Positions 47,489 through 57,338 of a DNA stretch of 64,000 nt are shown piece after piece; the stretch's first letter is position 1; the number at the start of each line of letters is the position of its first letter. This DNA is from Clostridiales bacterium (GTDB lineage: Bacteria; Bacillota; Clostridia; Christensenellales; Borkfalkiaceae): positions 1 to 64,000 of the forward strand of contig SVHO01000001.1 in NCBI GenBank assembly GCA_015055725.1, given 5' to 3'. The translations under genes and the position numbers were made by a program. The notes below the pieces were generated by a model. That model saw nothing but the letters and a program-made list of their open reading frames with translations, did not search any database and was not told the DNA's origin.

Positions 47489-48634
47489 ATGGATTTAAGC
47501 CAAATAAGAGAACAAATAGACGTTATTGATGATAAAATTGCAAGTTTATACGGCGAGCGTATGAAACTTGTGAATATGGTTAGCGAGGCAAAAAAACAAA
47601 CGGGCAAAGCGGTAAACGACCCCGAAAGAGAAAAGAAAATTCTTCTGCGCGTCACTGAAAAAGTTGACGAAAGCGAACAGGTTTACTTAAAGCGCGTGTT
47701 TGAAACTATTTTTGAAACGAGCAAAGCGTATCAAACGATGCACGCCGAATATCACTCTTTAATAGGTGAAAAAATTAAACTTGCGCTTGAAAAGGGAGAA
47801 CTAAAATTCCCCGTTAAAGCAAAGGTTGCTTGTCAAGGCGTTGCAGGTGCTTATTCAGGAATTGCAACCGATAAACTTTTTGAACTTGCCGATATCACTT
47901 ATTTTAAGAATTTTGACGGCGTGTTCCAAGCAGTTGAAAAAGGCTTTTGTAAATACGGCGTGTTGCCCATAGAAAACAGTTCTGCGGGCTCGGTTAATCA
48001 AGTTTACGACCTTATGAAAGAGCATAAATTCTATATCGTTAGAAGTGTTCGCTTGTCTATATCTCATAACCTTATTGCAAATAAAGACGTAAAGAAAGAA
48101 GATATAAAAGAAATTTATTCACACGAACAAGCGCTTTCACAATGCAAAAAATACTTAGAGCAATTTAAGAACGCGCAAATTATCGCATGCCCAAACACCG
48201 CAGTTGCATCAAAGATGGTTGCGGAAAGCGGTAGAAAAGACGTGGCTGCAATCTCTTCAAGAGAGTGTGCCGACCTTTACGGCTTAAAACTCTTGGAAAC
48301 TAACGTTCAAGATAGCGATAACAATTACACGCGCTTTATCCTTATTACAAAAGAAATGGAATTTTATTCTGACGCTAATAAAATTAGCATTATGACTACT
48401 CTTCCGCAAAACGCACCAGGCAGTTTGAATAAATTGCTTGCAAAATTTTCTAATTTAGGGATAAATTTAACCAAACTTGAATCTCGCCCTATAGTTGGCT
48501 CAAGTTTTGAGTTTATGTTTTATTTTGACTTTAACTGCGACATAAAAGAAAAGGGTGTTCAAAACCTTCTTTGTGAACTCGATAATTCAACCGAACAATT
48601 CACCTTCCTTGGCGCATACGGAGAAATCGTTTAA
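47489..48634 (+). CDS. pheA: Bifunctional chorismate mutase / prephenate dehydratase
   Basis: N-terminal AroQ-type mutase helix; ACQGVAGAYSG; LPIENSSAGSVN; LESRPI ACT motif. Confidence 0.95.
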   Translation: MDLSQIREQIDVIDDKIASLYGERMKLVNMVSEAKKQTGKAVNDPEREKKILLRVTEKVDESEQVYLKRVFETIFETSKAYQTMHAEYHSLIGEKIKLALEKGELKFPVKAKVACQGVAGAYSGIATDKLFELADITYFKNFDGVFQAVEKGFCKYGVLPIENSSAGSVNQVYDLMKEHKFYIVRSVRLSISHNLIANKDVKKEDIKEIYSHEQALSQCKKYLEQFKNAQIIACPNTAVASKMVAESGRKDVAAISSRECADLYGLKLLETNVQDSDNNYTRFILITKEMEFYSDANKISIMTTLPQNAPGSLNKLLAKFSNLGINLTKLESRPIVGSSFEFMFYFDFNCDIKEKGVQNLLCELDNSTEQFTFLGAYGEIV

Positions 48635-48637
48635 TTT

Positions 48638-49879
48638 ATGGCACAAAAATTCGGGCTTATAGGCAAAACCTTAAAGCACAGTTATTCTAAAAAAATACAC
48701 GCTCTTTTAGGCGATTATCCTTACGAAATGCACGAAATTGCGCCTGAACAAGTGGGTGACTTCGTGCTAAATTGCAGGCTTAACGCTTTTAACGTGACTA
48801 TTCCTTATAAAAAGGACGTTATCCCGTATCTTGATGAAATTGACGAGCGCGCACTTTTAATCGGTGCGGTTAACACCGTTGTTAAGCGCGACGGGAAGAT
48901 TAAGGGATATAACACCGATTTTGACGGTATGGTCTATATGCTTTCGCGCGCAGGGATAACGCTTAAAGATAAAAACGTTTTGATTTTGGGAAGCGGTGGA
49001 ACGAGCAACACGGCGCAGGCTGTCAGCAAAAGTTTAGGCGCTAAAAACGTTAGCGTTTTATCGCGCACGGGTCAAATCAATTATGAAAACTATAAGGAAA
49101 AAGTTCCCGAAACGCAAGTGGTTATAAACACCACCCCCGTGGGTATGTTTCCAGAAAACTATACGTGTAAAATTGATTTAGATGCTTTTCCGATGCTTTC
49201 GGGCGTTGCCGATGCAGTTTATAACCCTGCGCTAACTTTACTTTTATACCAAGCAAAAAAACGCAATCTTCCATACACCAACGGGTTGCCTATGTTAGTT
49301 GCGCAAGCAAAATACGCGCTTGAACTCTTTATAGACAAAAAAGTTTCAGATAGCGTTATAGAACCTATTATTAGTGAACTTGAACGGGAAAAGACGAATA
49401 TAGTTTTAGTCGGCATGCCAGGGAGTGGGAAAACATCAGTTGGGCAAAAACTTGCAAGTGAACTCTCTATGCAGTTTATCGATACTGACGAACTTATCGT
49501 CAAGCGCGAAAATAGAGATATTCCGCAAATATTTAAAGACAGTGGCGAAGAATATTTTAGAAAGGTTGAAAGCGAAGTTTTGCGTGAAGTGGGCACGCTT
49601 TCTGGCAAAATAATTTCAACGGGCGGTGGCGTTATCAAAAATGCAGAAAATTATTTTCCGCTTAAACAAAATTCCGTTATGTTTTGGATAAATAGAGACG
49701 TTGAAAAGCTGGTGACTGATGGCAGACCACTTTCAAAAGATTTAGAAACTGTTAAAAAATTATATTTAGAAAGAAAAGATGCTTACACCGCTTTTGCGGA
49801 CGTGAAAGTGGATAACAACGGGGATATAAACGACACGGTTAAAGGAGTTATAAGTGCTTATGAAAATTTTAGTCATTAA
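48638..49879 (+). CDS. Fused shikimate dehydrogenase - shikimate kinase
   Basis: N-half AroE (GKTLKHSYSKKIH, NVTIPYK, GAVNTVV); C-half AroK (VGMPGSGKTSVGQKLA, DTDELI, STGGGVI). Confidence 0.94.
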   Translation: MAQKFGLIGKTLKHSYSKKIHALLGDYPYEMHEIAPEQVGDFVLNCRLNAFNVTIPYKKDVIPYLDEIDERALLIGAVNTVVKRDGKIKGYNTDFDGMVYMLSRAGITLKDKNVLILGSGGTSNTAQAVSKSLGAKNVSVLSRTGQINYENYKEKVPETQVVINTTPVGMFPENYTCKIDLDAFPMLSGVADAVYNPALTLLLYQAKKRNLPYTNGLPMLVAQAKYALELFIDKKVSDSVIEPIISELEREKTNIVLVGMPGSGKTSVGQKLASELSMQFIDTDELIVKRENRDIPQIFKDSGEEYFRKVESEVLREVGTLSGKIISTGGGVIKNAENYFPLKQNSVMFWINRDVEKLVTDGRPLSKDLETVKKLYLERKDAYTAFADVKVDNNGDINDTVKGVISAYENFSH

Positions 49880-50288
49880 CGGACCTAACTTAAATATGTT
49901 GGGCATACGCGAAAAAGAATTATACGGCGAAAACACTTACGCTCATCTTATAAAAATGATTAAAAAACACGCAAAAGAAAAGGGCGTTAAAGTTTGTTGC
50001 TATCAATCTAATTACGAAGGGGATATAGTGACCAAAATTCAAAAAGCGTATAAAAAATTTAACGGCATCGTTATTAACCCCGGTGCATATACTCACACGA
50101 GCGTTGCCATTTTAGACGCGTTAAAATCAGTCAATATCCCAACCGTTGAAGTTCACGTCACCAACGTTAACGAGCGCGAAGATTTTAGAAAAATTTCGTT
50201 CGTTAAAAAATTTGCCTTTAAAACTATTGCAGGCAAAGGCTTTGACGGATATTTAGAAGCCCTTGACGACGTAATAAACTTAAAATAA
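49860..50288 (+). CDS. aroQ: 3-dehydroquinate dehydratase, type II
   Basis: ILVINGPNLNMLGIRE, YQSNYEGDIV, INPGAYTHTSVAILDAL. Confidence 0.95.
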   Translation: MKILVINGPNLNMLGIREKELYGENTYAHLIKMIKKHAKEKGVKVCCYQSNYEGDIVTKIQKAYKKFNGIVINPGAYTHTSVAILDALKSVNIPTVEVHVTNVNEREDFRKISFVKKFAFKTIAGKGFDGYLEALDDVINLK

Positions 50289-50289
50289 A

Positions 50290-50322
50290 GAAAATTCCTG
50301 CCGAAAAGCAGGAATTTTAATT
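50290..50322 (+). terminator. Terminator of aromatic operon
   Basis: AAAATTCCTG CCGAAAAG CAGGAATTTT. Confidence 0.85.
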
Positions 50323-50417
50323 TTTATAAAATTCTTAAATAACAGCCTAAAAAATAGTTGACTTTATCACTTTACCGTGCTAAAATGTTAAAGCATTAAA
50401 GAATACGGAGAAATAAA

Positions 50418-50696
50418 ATGGAAAAATTTCACGTGTCCGCATACGACCAATTGTTTGATGCGGTGTTAAAATTAAACAGCATAGAAGACTGTCGCAAATT
50501 TTTTGAAGACGTTTGCACCATTAAAGAGTTGCAAGACCTTTCGCAACGCTTAGAAGTTGCAAAGCTTTTAAAACAGGGCAAAAATTATCAAGAAGTTTCT
50601 AAAGCCACGGGCGCAAGCACGGCAACTATTAGCCGTGTGAACAAATGCCTTAATTATGGAAGTGGCGGATACAACTTAGTTGTGGGCGAAAAGTAA
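50418..50696 (+). CDS. YerC/YecD-type TrpR-related regulator
   Basis: DVCTIKELQDLSQRLEVAKLLKQGKNYQEVSKATGASTATISRVNKCLNYGSGGY. Confidence 0.92.
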   Translation: MEKFHVSAYDQLFDAVLKLNSIEDCRKFFEDVCTIKELQDLSQRLEVAKLLKQGKNYQEVSKATGASTATISRVNKCLNYGSGGYNLVVGEK

Positions 50697-50707
50697 AGGA
50701 GAACGTT

Positions 50708-51808
50708 ATGCAAGATTTTGAACGCGTTTTTAGTGGAATAGAGCGCACCGTTTACGCCTTGCGCGCGCTTTACGGAAATTACGGATTTAAAAAATACCGT
50801 ATGAGCAAATTTGAAGAATACGATTTATACGTTAGAAATAAAGACTTTTTGGTTTCTGATAACGTTATAACCTTTACCGATACGGACGGCAAACTTTTAG
50901 CACTTAAACCAGACGTCACTTTGTCTATTATAAAAAATTCTGACGGCGCTGACGGTGACGTGCAAAAAGTTTATTATAACGAAAACGTTTATAGGGTTTC
51001 TAAAGGCACTAATTCTTTTAAAGAATTTATGCAAGTGGGGTTAGAGTGTTTTGGTGATATTGACGACTTTGAGATTGCAGAAGTGGTTATGCTCGCTAAT
51101 AAAAGCCTTGCAACCATTTCAAGTGATTACGTTTTAGATATTTCACACTTAGGGCTCGTTAAAGGCGTTTTAGATGCGTGTGGTTTATCTGACCAAGCGA
51201 AGAAAAAAGTTTTGGCGTTTTTAGGCGAAAAGAACGCGCAGGGAATTTTAAGCGTTTGCGCAAGCGAAAACTTATCTCAAAACTTTATAGATATTCTTAA
51301 AAGTTTAGTTAACGTTTACGGTTCGCCCGAAAAGGTGTTGCCATTACTTAAAACGTTTAATTTAACCGCCCAAACCGACCAAGCGATAAAACAACTTGAA
51401 AAAATAATTAACTCTCTTAAAACGCTAAACCTTGCAAACAACGTTAGAATTGATTTTTCAGTTGTAAACGATATGAATTATTATAACGGTATAGTTTTCA
51501 AAGGGTTTGTTAGTGGAATACCCGTGGGCGTTTTATCTGGCGGGCAATATGATAACCTTATGGAAAAAATGGGCAAAAAATCGCGCGCAATCGGGTTTGC
51601 CGTTTATCTTGACGAACTTGAAAGGCTTTACGGTGCAAACGGGTTTGACGTTGACGTTGCTATTTGCTACGCTGATAACGACGTTGACCAAGTTAATCTT
51701 GCCGTTGAAACGTGCATAGCGCAAGGCAAAAGCGTTATCGCACTTAAAAAAATTCCCCAAACTTTGAAGTTTAAGGAAATGATAGATTTAACAAAGGGGG
51801 ATAAATAA
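50708..51808 (+). CDS. hisZ: ATP phosphoribosyltransferase regulatory subunit HisZ
   Basis: Class II aaRS-like HisZ N-terminus; followed by short-form hisG. Confidence 0.88.
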   Translation: MQDFERVFSGIERTVYALRALYGNYGFKKYRMSKFEEYDLYVRNKDFLVSDNVITFTDTDGKLLALKPDVTLSIIKNSDGADGDVQKVYYNENVYRVSKGTNSFKEFMQVGLECFGDIDDFEIAEVVMLANKSLATISSDYVLDISHLGLVKGVLDACGLSDQAKKKVLAFLGEKNAQGILSVCASENLSQNFIDILKSLVNVYGSPEKVLPLLKTFNLTAQTDQAIKQLEKIINSLKTLNLANNVRIDFSVVNDMNYYNGIVFKGFVSGIPVGVLSGGQYDNLMEKMGKKSRAIGFAVYLDELERLYGANGFDVDVAICYADNDVDQVNLAVETCIAQGKSVIALKKIPQTLKFKEMIDLTKGDK

Positions 51809-52444
51809 ATGAAAACTATGCTTAACGTTGCTTTGCCTAAGGGCAGGCTTGGAGAAAAAGTTTACGCTATGTTTGAAAAGGCAGGCTTTCCATGCCCGTC
51901 TATTAAAGAAAACAATCGAAAACTTATTTTTGAAAACGAACAAGTTGGGGTTAGATATTTTTGGGTTAAACCGTCAGACGTTGCTATTTACGTTGAACGC
52001 GGTTCTGCAGACATTGGCGTCGCTGGTAAAGATATCCTTTTAGAATATCGCCCTGACGTTTATGAATTAACCGACTTAAAAATGGGCAAGTGCAGTATGG
52101 CGGTTGCATCTAAAGCGGATTTTAACGACGATAGAAGTAAAACGCTTGTCGTTGCAACTAAGTTTACTAATATCGCAAAAGCATATTATGCAAGTCAAGG
52201 CAGAGATATAGATATTATTCATCTCAACGGCTCAATAGAAATCGCGCCTATTTTGGGGCTTTCAGACGTTATCGTGGATATTGTTGAAACGGGCACGACG
52301 CTTAAAGAAAACAACTTAGTAGTGGTGGATAAATTTTTGCCCATATCGGCAAGGCTTATCGCGAACAAGGCAAACTTTAAGTTTAAAAACGAATTGATTG
52401 AAAAAATTATGCGCTCACTTGAAAAGCAAACGGAGGAAGTATGA
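51809..52444 (+). CDS. hisG: ATP phosphoribosyltransferase (short form)
   Basis: NVALPKGRLGEKVY; VERGSADIGVAGKD; IVDIVETGTTLKENNL. Confidence 0.96.
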   Translation: MKTMLNVALPKGRLGEKVYAMFEKAGFPCPSIKENNRKLIFENEQVGVRYFWVKPSDVAIYVERGSADIGVAGKDILLEYRPDVYELTDLKMGKCSMAVASKADFNDDRSKTLVVATKFTNIAKAYYASQGRDIDIIHLNGSIEIAPILGLSDVIVDIVETGTTLKENNLVVVDKFLPISARLIANKANFKFKNELIEKIMRSLEKQTEEV

Positions 52445-53718
52445 TTAAAATTTTGAGTGCTAACACGGATAAAAACGCTATTTTTAAGCGCACCGAACCC
52501 AAAATCGACGTGACTGCAATAGTTAAAGAGATTTTAGAAAACGTCAAAGAAAAAGGAGATATCGCTCTTTACGAATATACCCAAAAGTTTGACGGCGCTA
52601 AACTTGAAAGTTTGTTAGTTAGCCAAGAAGAAATTGACGAGGCAATAAAGTCGGTTGACCCCGAATTTATAAGAGTATTGAAAAAGGCAAGTGAGAACAT
52701 AAAACTTTTCCACTCTGCGCAAAAAAGAGAAGGGTTTGAAGTTAAAAATCTTGACGGCGCAATCGTGGGTCAAAAAATAATCCCGATTGAAAAAGCCGGT
52801 CTTTACGTTCCAGGGGGCACGGCGTCTTACCCGTCAACCGTGCTTATGGACGCAATACCTGCAAAAATAGCGGGGTGCGAACAAGTGGTGATGGTGACGC
52901 CACCCGATAAAAACGGAAAAATCAATCCCGTAATTTTAGCCTCGGCATCAGTTGCAGGCGTTGATAAAATTTATAAAGTGGGTGGGGCGCAAGCAATTGG
53001 CGCGCTCGCCTTTGGAACGCAAACTATTCCAAAAGTTGATAAAATAGTCGGGCCGGGCAACGCTTTCGTTGCAGAAGCAAAAAAGCAAGTGTTTGGGCAA
53101 GTTTCAATCGATATGATTGCAGGGCCGAGCGAAATTTTGATAGTTGCCGATAAAGATAACGACCCCAAGTATATCGCGTCAGACCTTTTAAGCCAAGCCG
53201 AACACGATAAAATGGCAAGCGCGGTTTTAATAACTGATAGCATAGACTTTGCTAAAAGAGTTAGTGATGAAATTGAAAACCAAATTCCACTTCTTTTGCG
53301 CGCTGAAATTGCAAGGGCGTCCATTGACGATAACGGCAAAATTATAGTTGCCGAAAACTTAGATAACGCCATTGAACTTGCAAATCTTTTAGCGCCAGAA
53401 CACTTAGAACTTTGCCTTGAAAATCCTTTTATTTACTTAGATAAAATCAAACACGCAGGTTCGGTGTTTTTAGGGAAAAATTGCCCAGAAGCAATGGGCG
53501 ATTATATTGCGGGCGCAAACCACACGCTACCGACGAGTGGAACGGCAAGATTTTCATCAGCACTTTCGGTTGATGATTTTATTAAAAAAACGCAATATAT
53601 TTATTACTCTCGCGACGCGCTTGAAAAATCGGCTAAAGACGTTGAATATTTTGCATTAAAAGAAGGGCTTACCGCACACGCAAAAAGCGCGGTTATTAGG
53701 GTGACTGAAAATGAGTGA
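52441..53718 (+). CDS. hisD: Histidinol dehydrogenase
   Basis: GLYVPGGTASYPSTVLM, GGAQAIGALAFGT, AGPSEILIVAD, LLSQAEHD. Confidence 0.97.
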   Translation: MIKILSANTDKNAIFKRTEPKIDVTAIVKEILENVKEKGDIALYEYTQKFDGAKLESLLVSQEEIDEAIKSVDPEFIRVLKKASENIKLFHSAQKREGFEVKNLDGAIVGQKIIPIEKAGLYVPGGTASYPSTVLMDAIPAKIAGCEQVVMVTPPDKNGKINPVILASASVAGVDKIYKVGGAQAIGALAFGTQTIPKVDKIVGPGNAFVAEAKKQVFGQVSIDMIAGPSEILIVADKDNDPKYIASDLLSQAEHDKMASAVLITDSIDFAKRVSDEIENQIPLLLRAEIARASIDDNGKIIVAENLDNAIELANLLAPEHLELCLENPFIYLDKIKHAGSVFLGKNCPEAMGDYIAGANHTLPTSGTARFSSALSVDDFIKKTQYIYYSRDALEKSAKDVEYFALKEGLTAHAKSAVIRVTENE

Positions 53719-54772
53719 ATTTTTTAGCAGTAAATACAAAAATTTAACGCCTTACGTTCCGGGGGAGCAACCGAAAGAGCGCAAATATATAAAACTTAAC
53801 ACTAACGAATCCCCTTTTGCCCCTTCAAAAAACGCTATCAAACTTGCAAACGAACAGGCGGAAAAACTTTTTCTTTATCCCGACCCAGACTGCAAGGAAT
53901 TAACGAGTGCAGTAGCACAAGAATTAGGGGTATCGTCTGAAAACGTTATTCTAACCAACGGCTCTGACGAAGTGCTTAACTTTGCGTTTATGGCGTATTG
54001 TGATAAAGATAACCCCGCCGTATTTCCAGATATATCTTACGGGTTTTATAAGGTTTTTGCAGAGATAAACTGCGTTCCGTATAAGGAAATTCCGCTTAAA
54101 AGTGATTTTACAATTGACGTTGACGAGTATATCAATTCAAACGGCACGGTGTTTATTGCAAACCCAAACGCGCCCACGGGCATAGCCCTTTCACTTTCTG
54201 AAATTGAAAGGCTAGTTTCGTCAAACGAAAAAAGGATAGTCGTTATTGACGAAGCTTACGTTGATTTTGGTGGGCAAAGCGCGGTTAATTTAACAAAAAA
54301 GTATAAAAATTTAATCGTCACACAAACCTTTTCTAAGTCACGCCAAATGGCAGGCGCAAGGTTAGGTTTTGGCGTTGCGGATAAAGAAATTATCGCAGAT
54401 TTAATGACTATAAAATATTCAACAAACCCCTATAACGTTAACCGTATGACTGCTGGCGCAGGGCTTGGCGCGATAAAGGATAAAGAATATTTTATCGAAA
54501 ACTGCAAGAAGATAATCGAAAACAGAAATTATACCCAAAACGCGTTAAAAGATTTAGGGTTTACGCTAACCAATTCAAGCGCAAACTTCGTTTTTGCTAA
54601 GAGTGATAAAATTTCAGGAAAAGATTTATATCTAAAACTAAAAGAACGCGGAGTGCTTGTTAGACACTTTGACAAAGATAGAATAAAAGAGTATAATCGA
54701 ATAACGATAGGCGATTATCAGCAAATGCAAATATTTATTCAAACGGTAAAATCCATTTTGGAGGAGATATAA
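53711..54772 (+). CDS. hisC: Histidinol-phosphate aminotransferase
   Basis: KLNTNESPFAPS, ANPNAPTG, TFSKSRQMAGARLGFG. Confidence 0.95.
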   Translation: MSEFFSSKYKNLTPYVPGEQPKERKYIKLNTNESPFAPSKNAIKLANEQAEKLFLYPDPDCKELTSAVAQELGVSSENVILTNGSDEVLNFAFMAYCDKDNPAVFPDISYGFYKVFAEINCVPYKEIPLKSDFTIDVDEYINSNGTVFIANPNAPTGIALSLSEIERLVSSNEKRIVVIDEAYVDFGGQSAVNLTKKYKNLIVTQTFSKSRQMAGARLGFGVADKEIIADLMTIKYSTNPYNVNRMTAGAGLGAIKDKEYFIENCKKIIENRNYTQNALKDLGFTLTNSSANFVFAKSDKISGKDLYLKLKERGVLVRHFDKDRIKEYNRITIGDYQQMQIFIQTVKSILEEI

Positions 54773-55359
54773 TGAGAAATTCTCTTATTAAAAGAAAAAC
54801 TGCGGAAACGGATATTAAACTTTCACTTGCCCTTGATGGGAAAGGAAGTTCAACCGTGCAAACGGGCTGTGGCTTTTTAGACCACATGTTAACCCTTTTT
54901 GCTAAGCACGGTAGATTTGATTTACAAGTTGAGTGCAAAGGCGATACTTTCGTTGACTATCACCACACGGTTGAAGACGTTGGGATATGTTTAGGGCAGG
55001 CATTTTTAAACGCGCTTGGCGATAAAAAAGGTATCGTTAGATACGGCAACTTTATTTTGCCTATGGACGAAGCGCTTATTTTAACTGCAGTTGACCTTTC
55101 TGGCAGAAGTTTCTTGGTTAAAGAACTTGATATAAAGGCAAATAAAGTTGGCGATTTTGACACCGAGCTCGTCGAAGAATTTTTGCTTGCGTTTACGCGT
55201 TCTGCAAATTGCACGTTGCACGTTCGTCAACTTTCAGGTTCTAACGCGCACCACATAATTGAAGGGGTGTTTAAATCGCTTGCACGTTCGCTTAAAAGCG
55301 CGGTTGCAATAGACCAAAGCGCAAAAGATGAAATTCCTTCAACAAAGGGAGTTCTTTAA
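54772..55359 (+). CDS. hisB: Imidazoleglycerol-phosphate dehydratase
   Basis: GCGFLDHMLTLFAKH, DYHHTVEDVGI, NAHHIIEGVFK. Confidence 0.97.
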   Translation: MRNSLIKRKTAETDIKLSLALDGKGSSTVQTGCGFLDHMLTLFAKHGRFDLQVECKGDTFVDYHHTVEDVGICLGQAFLNALGDKKGIVRYGNFILPMDEALILTAVDLSGRSFLVKELDIKANKVGDFDTELVEEFLLAFTRSANCTLHVRQLSGSNAHHIIEGVFKSLARSLKSAVAIDQSAKDEIPSTKGVL

Positions 55360-55967
55360 TGATTGCTATCGTTGATTACGGCGTAGGCAACTTGTTTTCG
55401 CTTGTTAGTTCGTTTAAGGCTATCGGTGTAAATGCAATAGCAACGAGTGATAAAGAAGTTATAGAAAAGGCGGAAAAAATAATCCTTCCAGGCGTTGGTG
55501 CGTTTGGTGACGCGTCAGAAAAACTTTTTTCTTCAGGGCTTGCGCAAGTGGTTATAGACCAAGCCAAAAAAGGCAAACCGCTTTTGGGCATATGCCTTGG
55601 AATGCAACTATTGTTTGATAAAAGCCTTGAACACGGCGAATATAAAGGACTTTCACTTATTAGTGGTGAAATCCGTCCTATTAAAGAAGTTATTCCTGCT
55701 AATTATAAAATTCCGCATATCGGTTGGAACGCCTTAAACTTTAAGGGCGAAAAGAACGAAATTTTTAAGTATTTAAATGAAGGTGATTTCGTCTATTTCG
55801 TTCACTCTTATTACGGCGCTAATTGTGACTGTGTGACGGCTACTGCCGATTACGGTGCGCCGTTAACCGCTTCGGTTGCTAAAAATAACGTTTACGGCTG
55901 TCAATTTCACCCTGAAAAGAGCGGTGACGTGGGGCTAAAAATCCTTAAAGCATTCTGTGAAATTTAG
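55359..55967 (+). CDS. hisH: Imidazole glycerol phosphate synthase subunit HisH
   Basis: VDYGVGNLFSL, LPGVGAFGD, GICLGMQLLF, QFHPEKSG. Confidence 0.97.
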   Translation: MIAIVDYGVGNLFSLVSSFKAIGVNAIATSDKEVIEKAEKIILPGVGAFGDASEKLFSSGLAQVVIDQAKKGKPLLGICLGMQLLFDKSLEHGEYKGLSLISGEIRPIKEVIPANYKIPHIGWNALNFKGEKNEIFKYLNEGDFVYFVHSYYGANCDCVTATADYGAPLTASVAKNNVYGCQFHPEKSGDVGLKILKAFCEI

Positions 55968-55975
55968 GAGAGAAA

Positions 55976-56611
55976 ATGACTATATATTTAATCCGTCACG
56001 GCGAGTCCAAAGCAAACGAATTAAATTTGTTTTTAGGGCACGGTGATTTAGACTTGACGGATAGGGGATACGCCCAAGCAAGAAAAACTGCCCAATATTT
56101 AAGAACGTTAAAGGTTGACGCAATTTATTCAAGTGATTTATTGCGCGCTTACCACACGGCAAAAGAGAGTTCAAAATTATTGAACTTACCCGTTATTAAA
56201 GACGCGCGTTTGCGCGAAATTGATTGCGGTGAGTGGGATTTTATGCCCTTTGACGAGTTGAAAGTAAAGTTTAAAGACACCTTTGACGTTTGGTTAACGG
56301 ACGTTGGCAACGCTAAGTGTGACGGCGGTGAAAGCGTTAAGCAAGTTCAAGAAAGAATGGTAAATGCGCTAACTGATATTGCAAACAAAAACCAAGAAAA
56401 AACCGTGCTCGTTTTTTCACACGCTACGGCAATCCGTTGTTTCGCTGGGTTTTGCACGGGCAAAGGAGCGCACGGGGTTAAAGATATTCCGTGGGCAAAC
56501 AACGCGTCCGTGACTAAAATAGAATATTTAGACGGCAAGTTTAATTTGATTGAATACGGCAAAGACGATTTTATGGGAGATATCGGAACGGGTCTTCCAA
56601 ACAACGTATAA
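55976..56611 (+). CDS. Histidine phosphatase (phosphoglycerate mutase-like) family protein inside the his operon
   Basis: YLIRHGESKANELNLFLGHGDLDLTDRG; VFSHATAIRC. Confidence 0.9.
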   Translation: MTIYLIRHGESKANELNLFLGHGDLDLTDRGYAQARKTAQYLRTLKVDAIYSSDLLRAYHTAKESSKLLNLPVIKDARLREIDCGEWDFMPFDELKVKFKDTFDVWLTDVGNAKCDGGESVKQVQERMVNALTDIANKNQEKTVLVFSHATAIRCFAGFCTGKGAHGVKDIPWANNASVTKIEYLDGKFNLIEYGKDDFMGDIGTGLPNNV

Positions 56612-56624
56612 TAAAGGACTAAAA

Positions 56625-57338
56625 ATGAAAATTTTTCCAGCAATAGATTTATTTGGCGGTAAGGCGGTTAGGCTATATAAAGGTGATTATCAAAATATGA
56701 CCGTGTATAGTGACGACCCCGTGTCCGTTGCGCTCGATTTTAAGAGTAAAGGTGCAAAATATATGCACTTAGTAGACCTTGAAGGAGCAAAGACGGGGCA
56801 AACGCCAAACTTAGAGACAATTAAAAAGATAGTTAGCGCAACCGATTCGTTCGTTGAAGTGGGCGGTGGCGTGCGCAGTATGGAAGTTATCGAAAGATAT
56901 ATAAATGCGGGCGTAAGCCGTGTTATTTTAGGCACGGTCGCCGTGACTGAACCGGATTTTTTAATTGAAGCAGTTAAAAAATATGGTGATAAAATTGCCG
57001 TTGGAGTGGATATTAAAGACGGTTTTGTAGCCATAAAGGGTTGGACTGAAAAGTCCCAAGAAGACGGGTTTGAATTTTGCAAAAAAATGCAAGATATAGG
57101 AGTTAAAACTATTATTTGCACGGATATTAGTAAAGACGGTGCTATGCAAGGCGCAAACCACGCCCTTTATAAACGATTGAAAGAGCAACTCAATATAGAC
57201 GTAGTTGCGTCGGGTGGCGTTTCGGCAATTGAAGACGTTATAAAATTACGCGAAATTGATATTTACGGCGCAATTATCGGCAAGGCGTATTATACGGGCG
57301 CAATAGACTTAAAACAAGCGTTAAAGGTGGCAAAATGA
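56625..57338 (+). CDS. hisA: Phosphoribosylformimino-AICAR isomerase HisA
   Basis: IFPAIDLFGGKAVRLYKGDY; VEVGGGVRSME; start 56625. Confidence 0.95.
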   Translation: MKIFPAIDLFGGKAVRLYKGDYQNMTVYSDDPVSVALDFKSKGAKYMHLVDLEGAKTGQTPNLETIKKIVSATDSFVEVGGGVRSMEVIERYINAGVSRVILGTVAVTEPDFLIEAVKKYGDKIAVGVDIKDGFVAIKGWTEKSQEDGFEFCKKMQDIGVKTIICTDISKDGAMQGANHALYKRLKEQLNIDVVASGGVSAIEDVIKLREIDIYGAIIGKAYYTGAIDLKQALKVAK

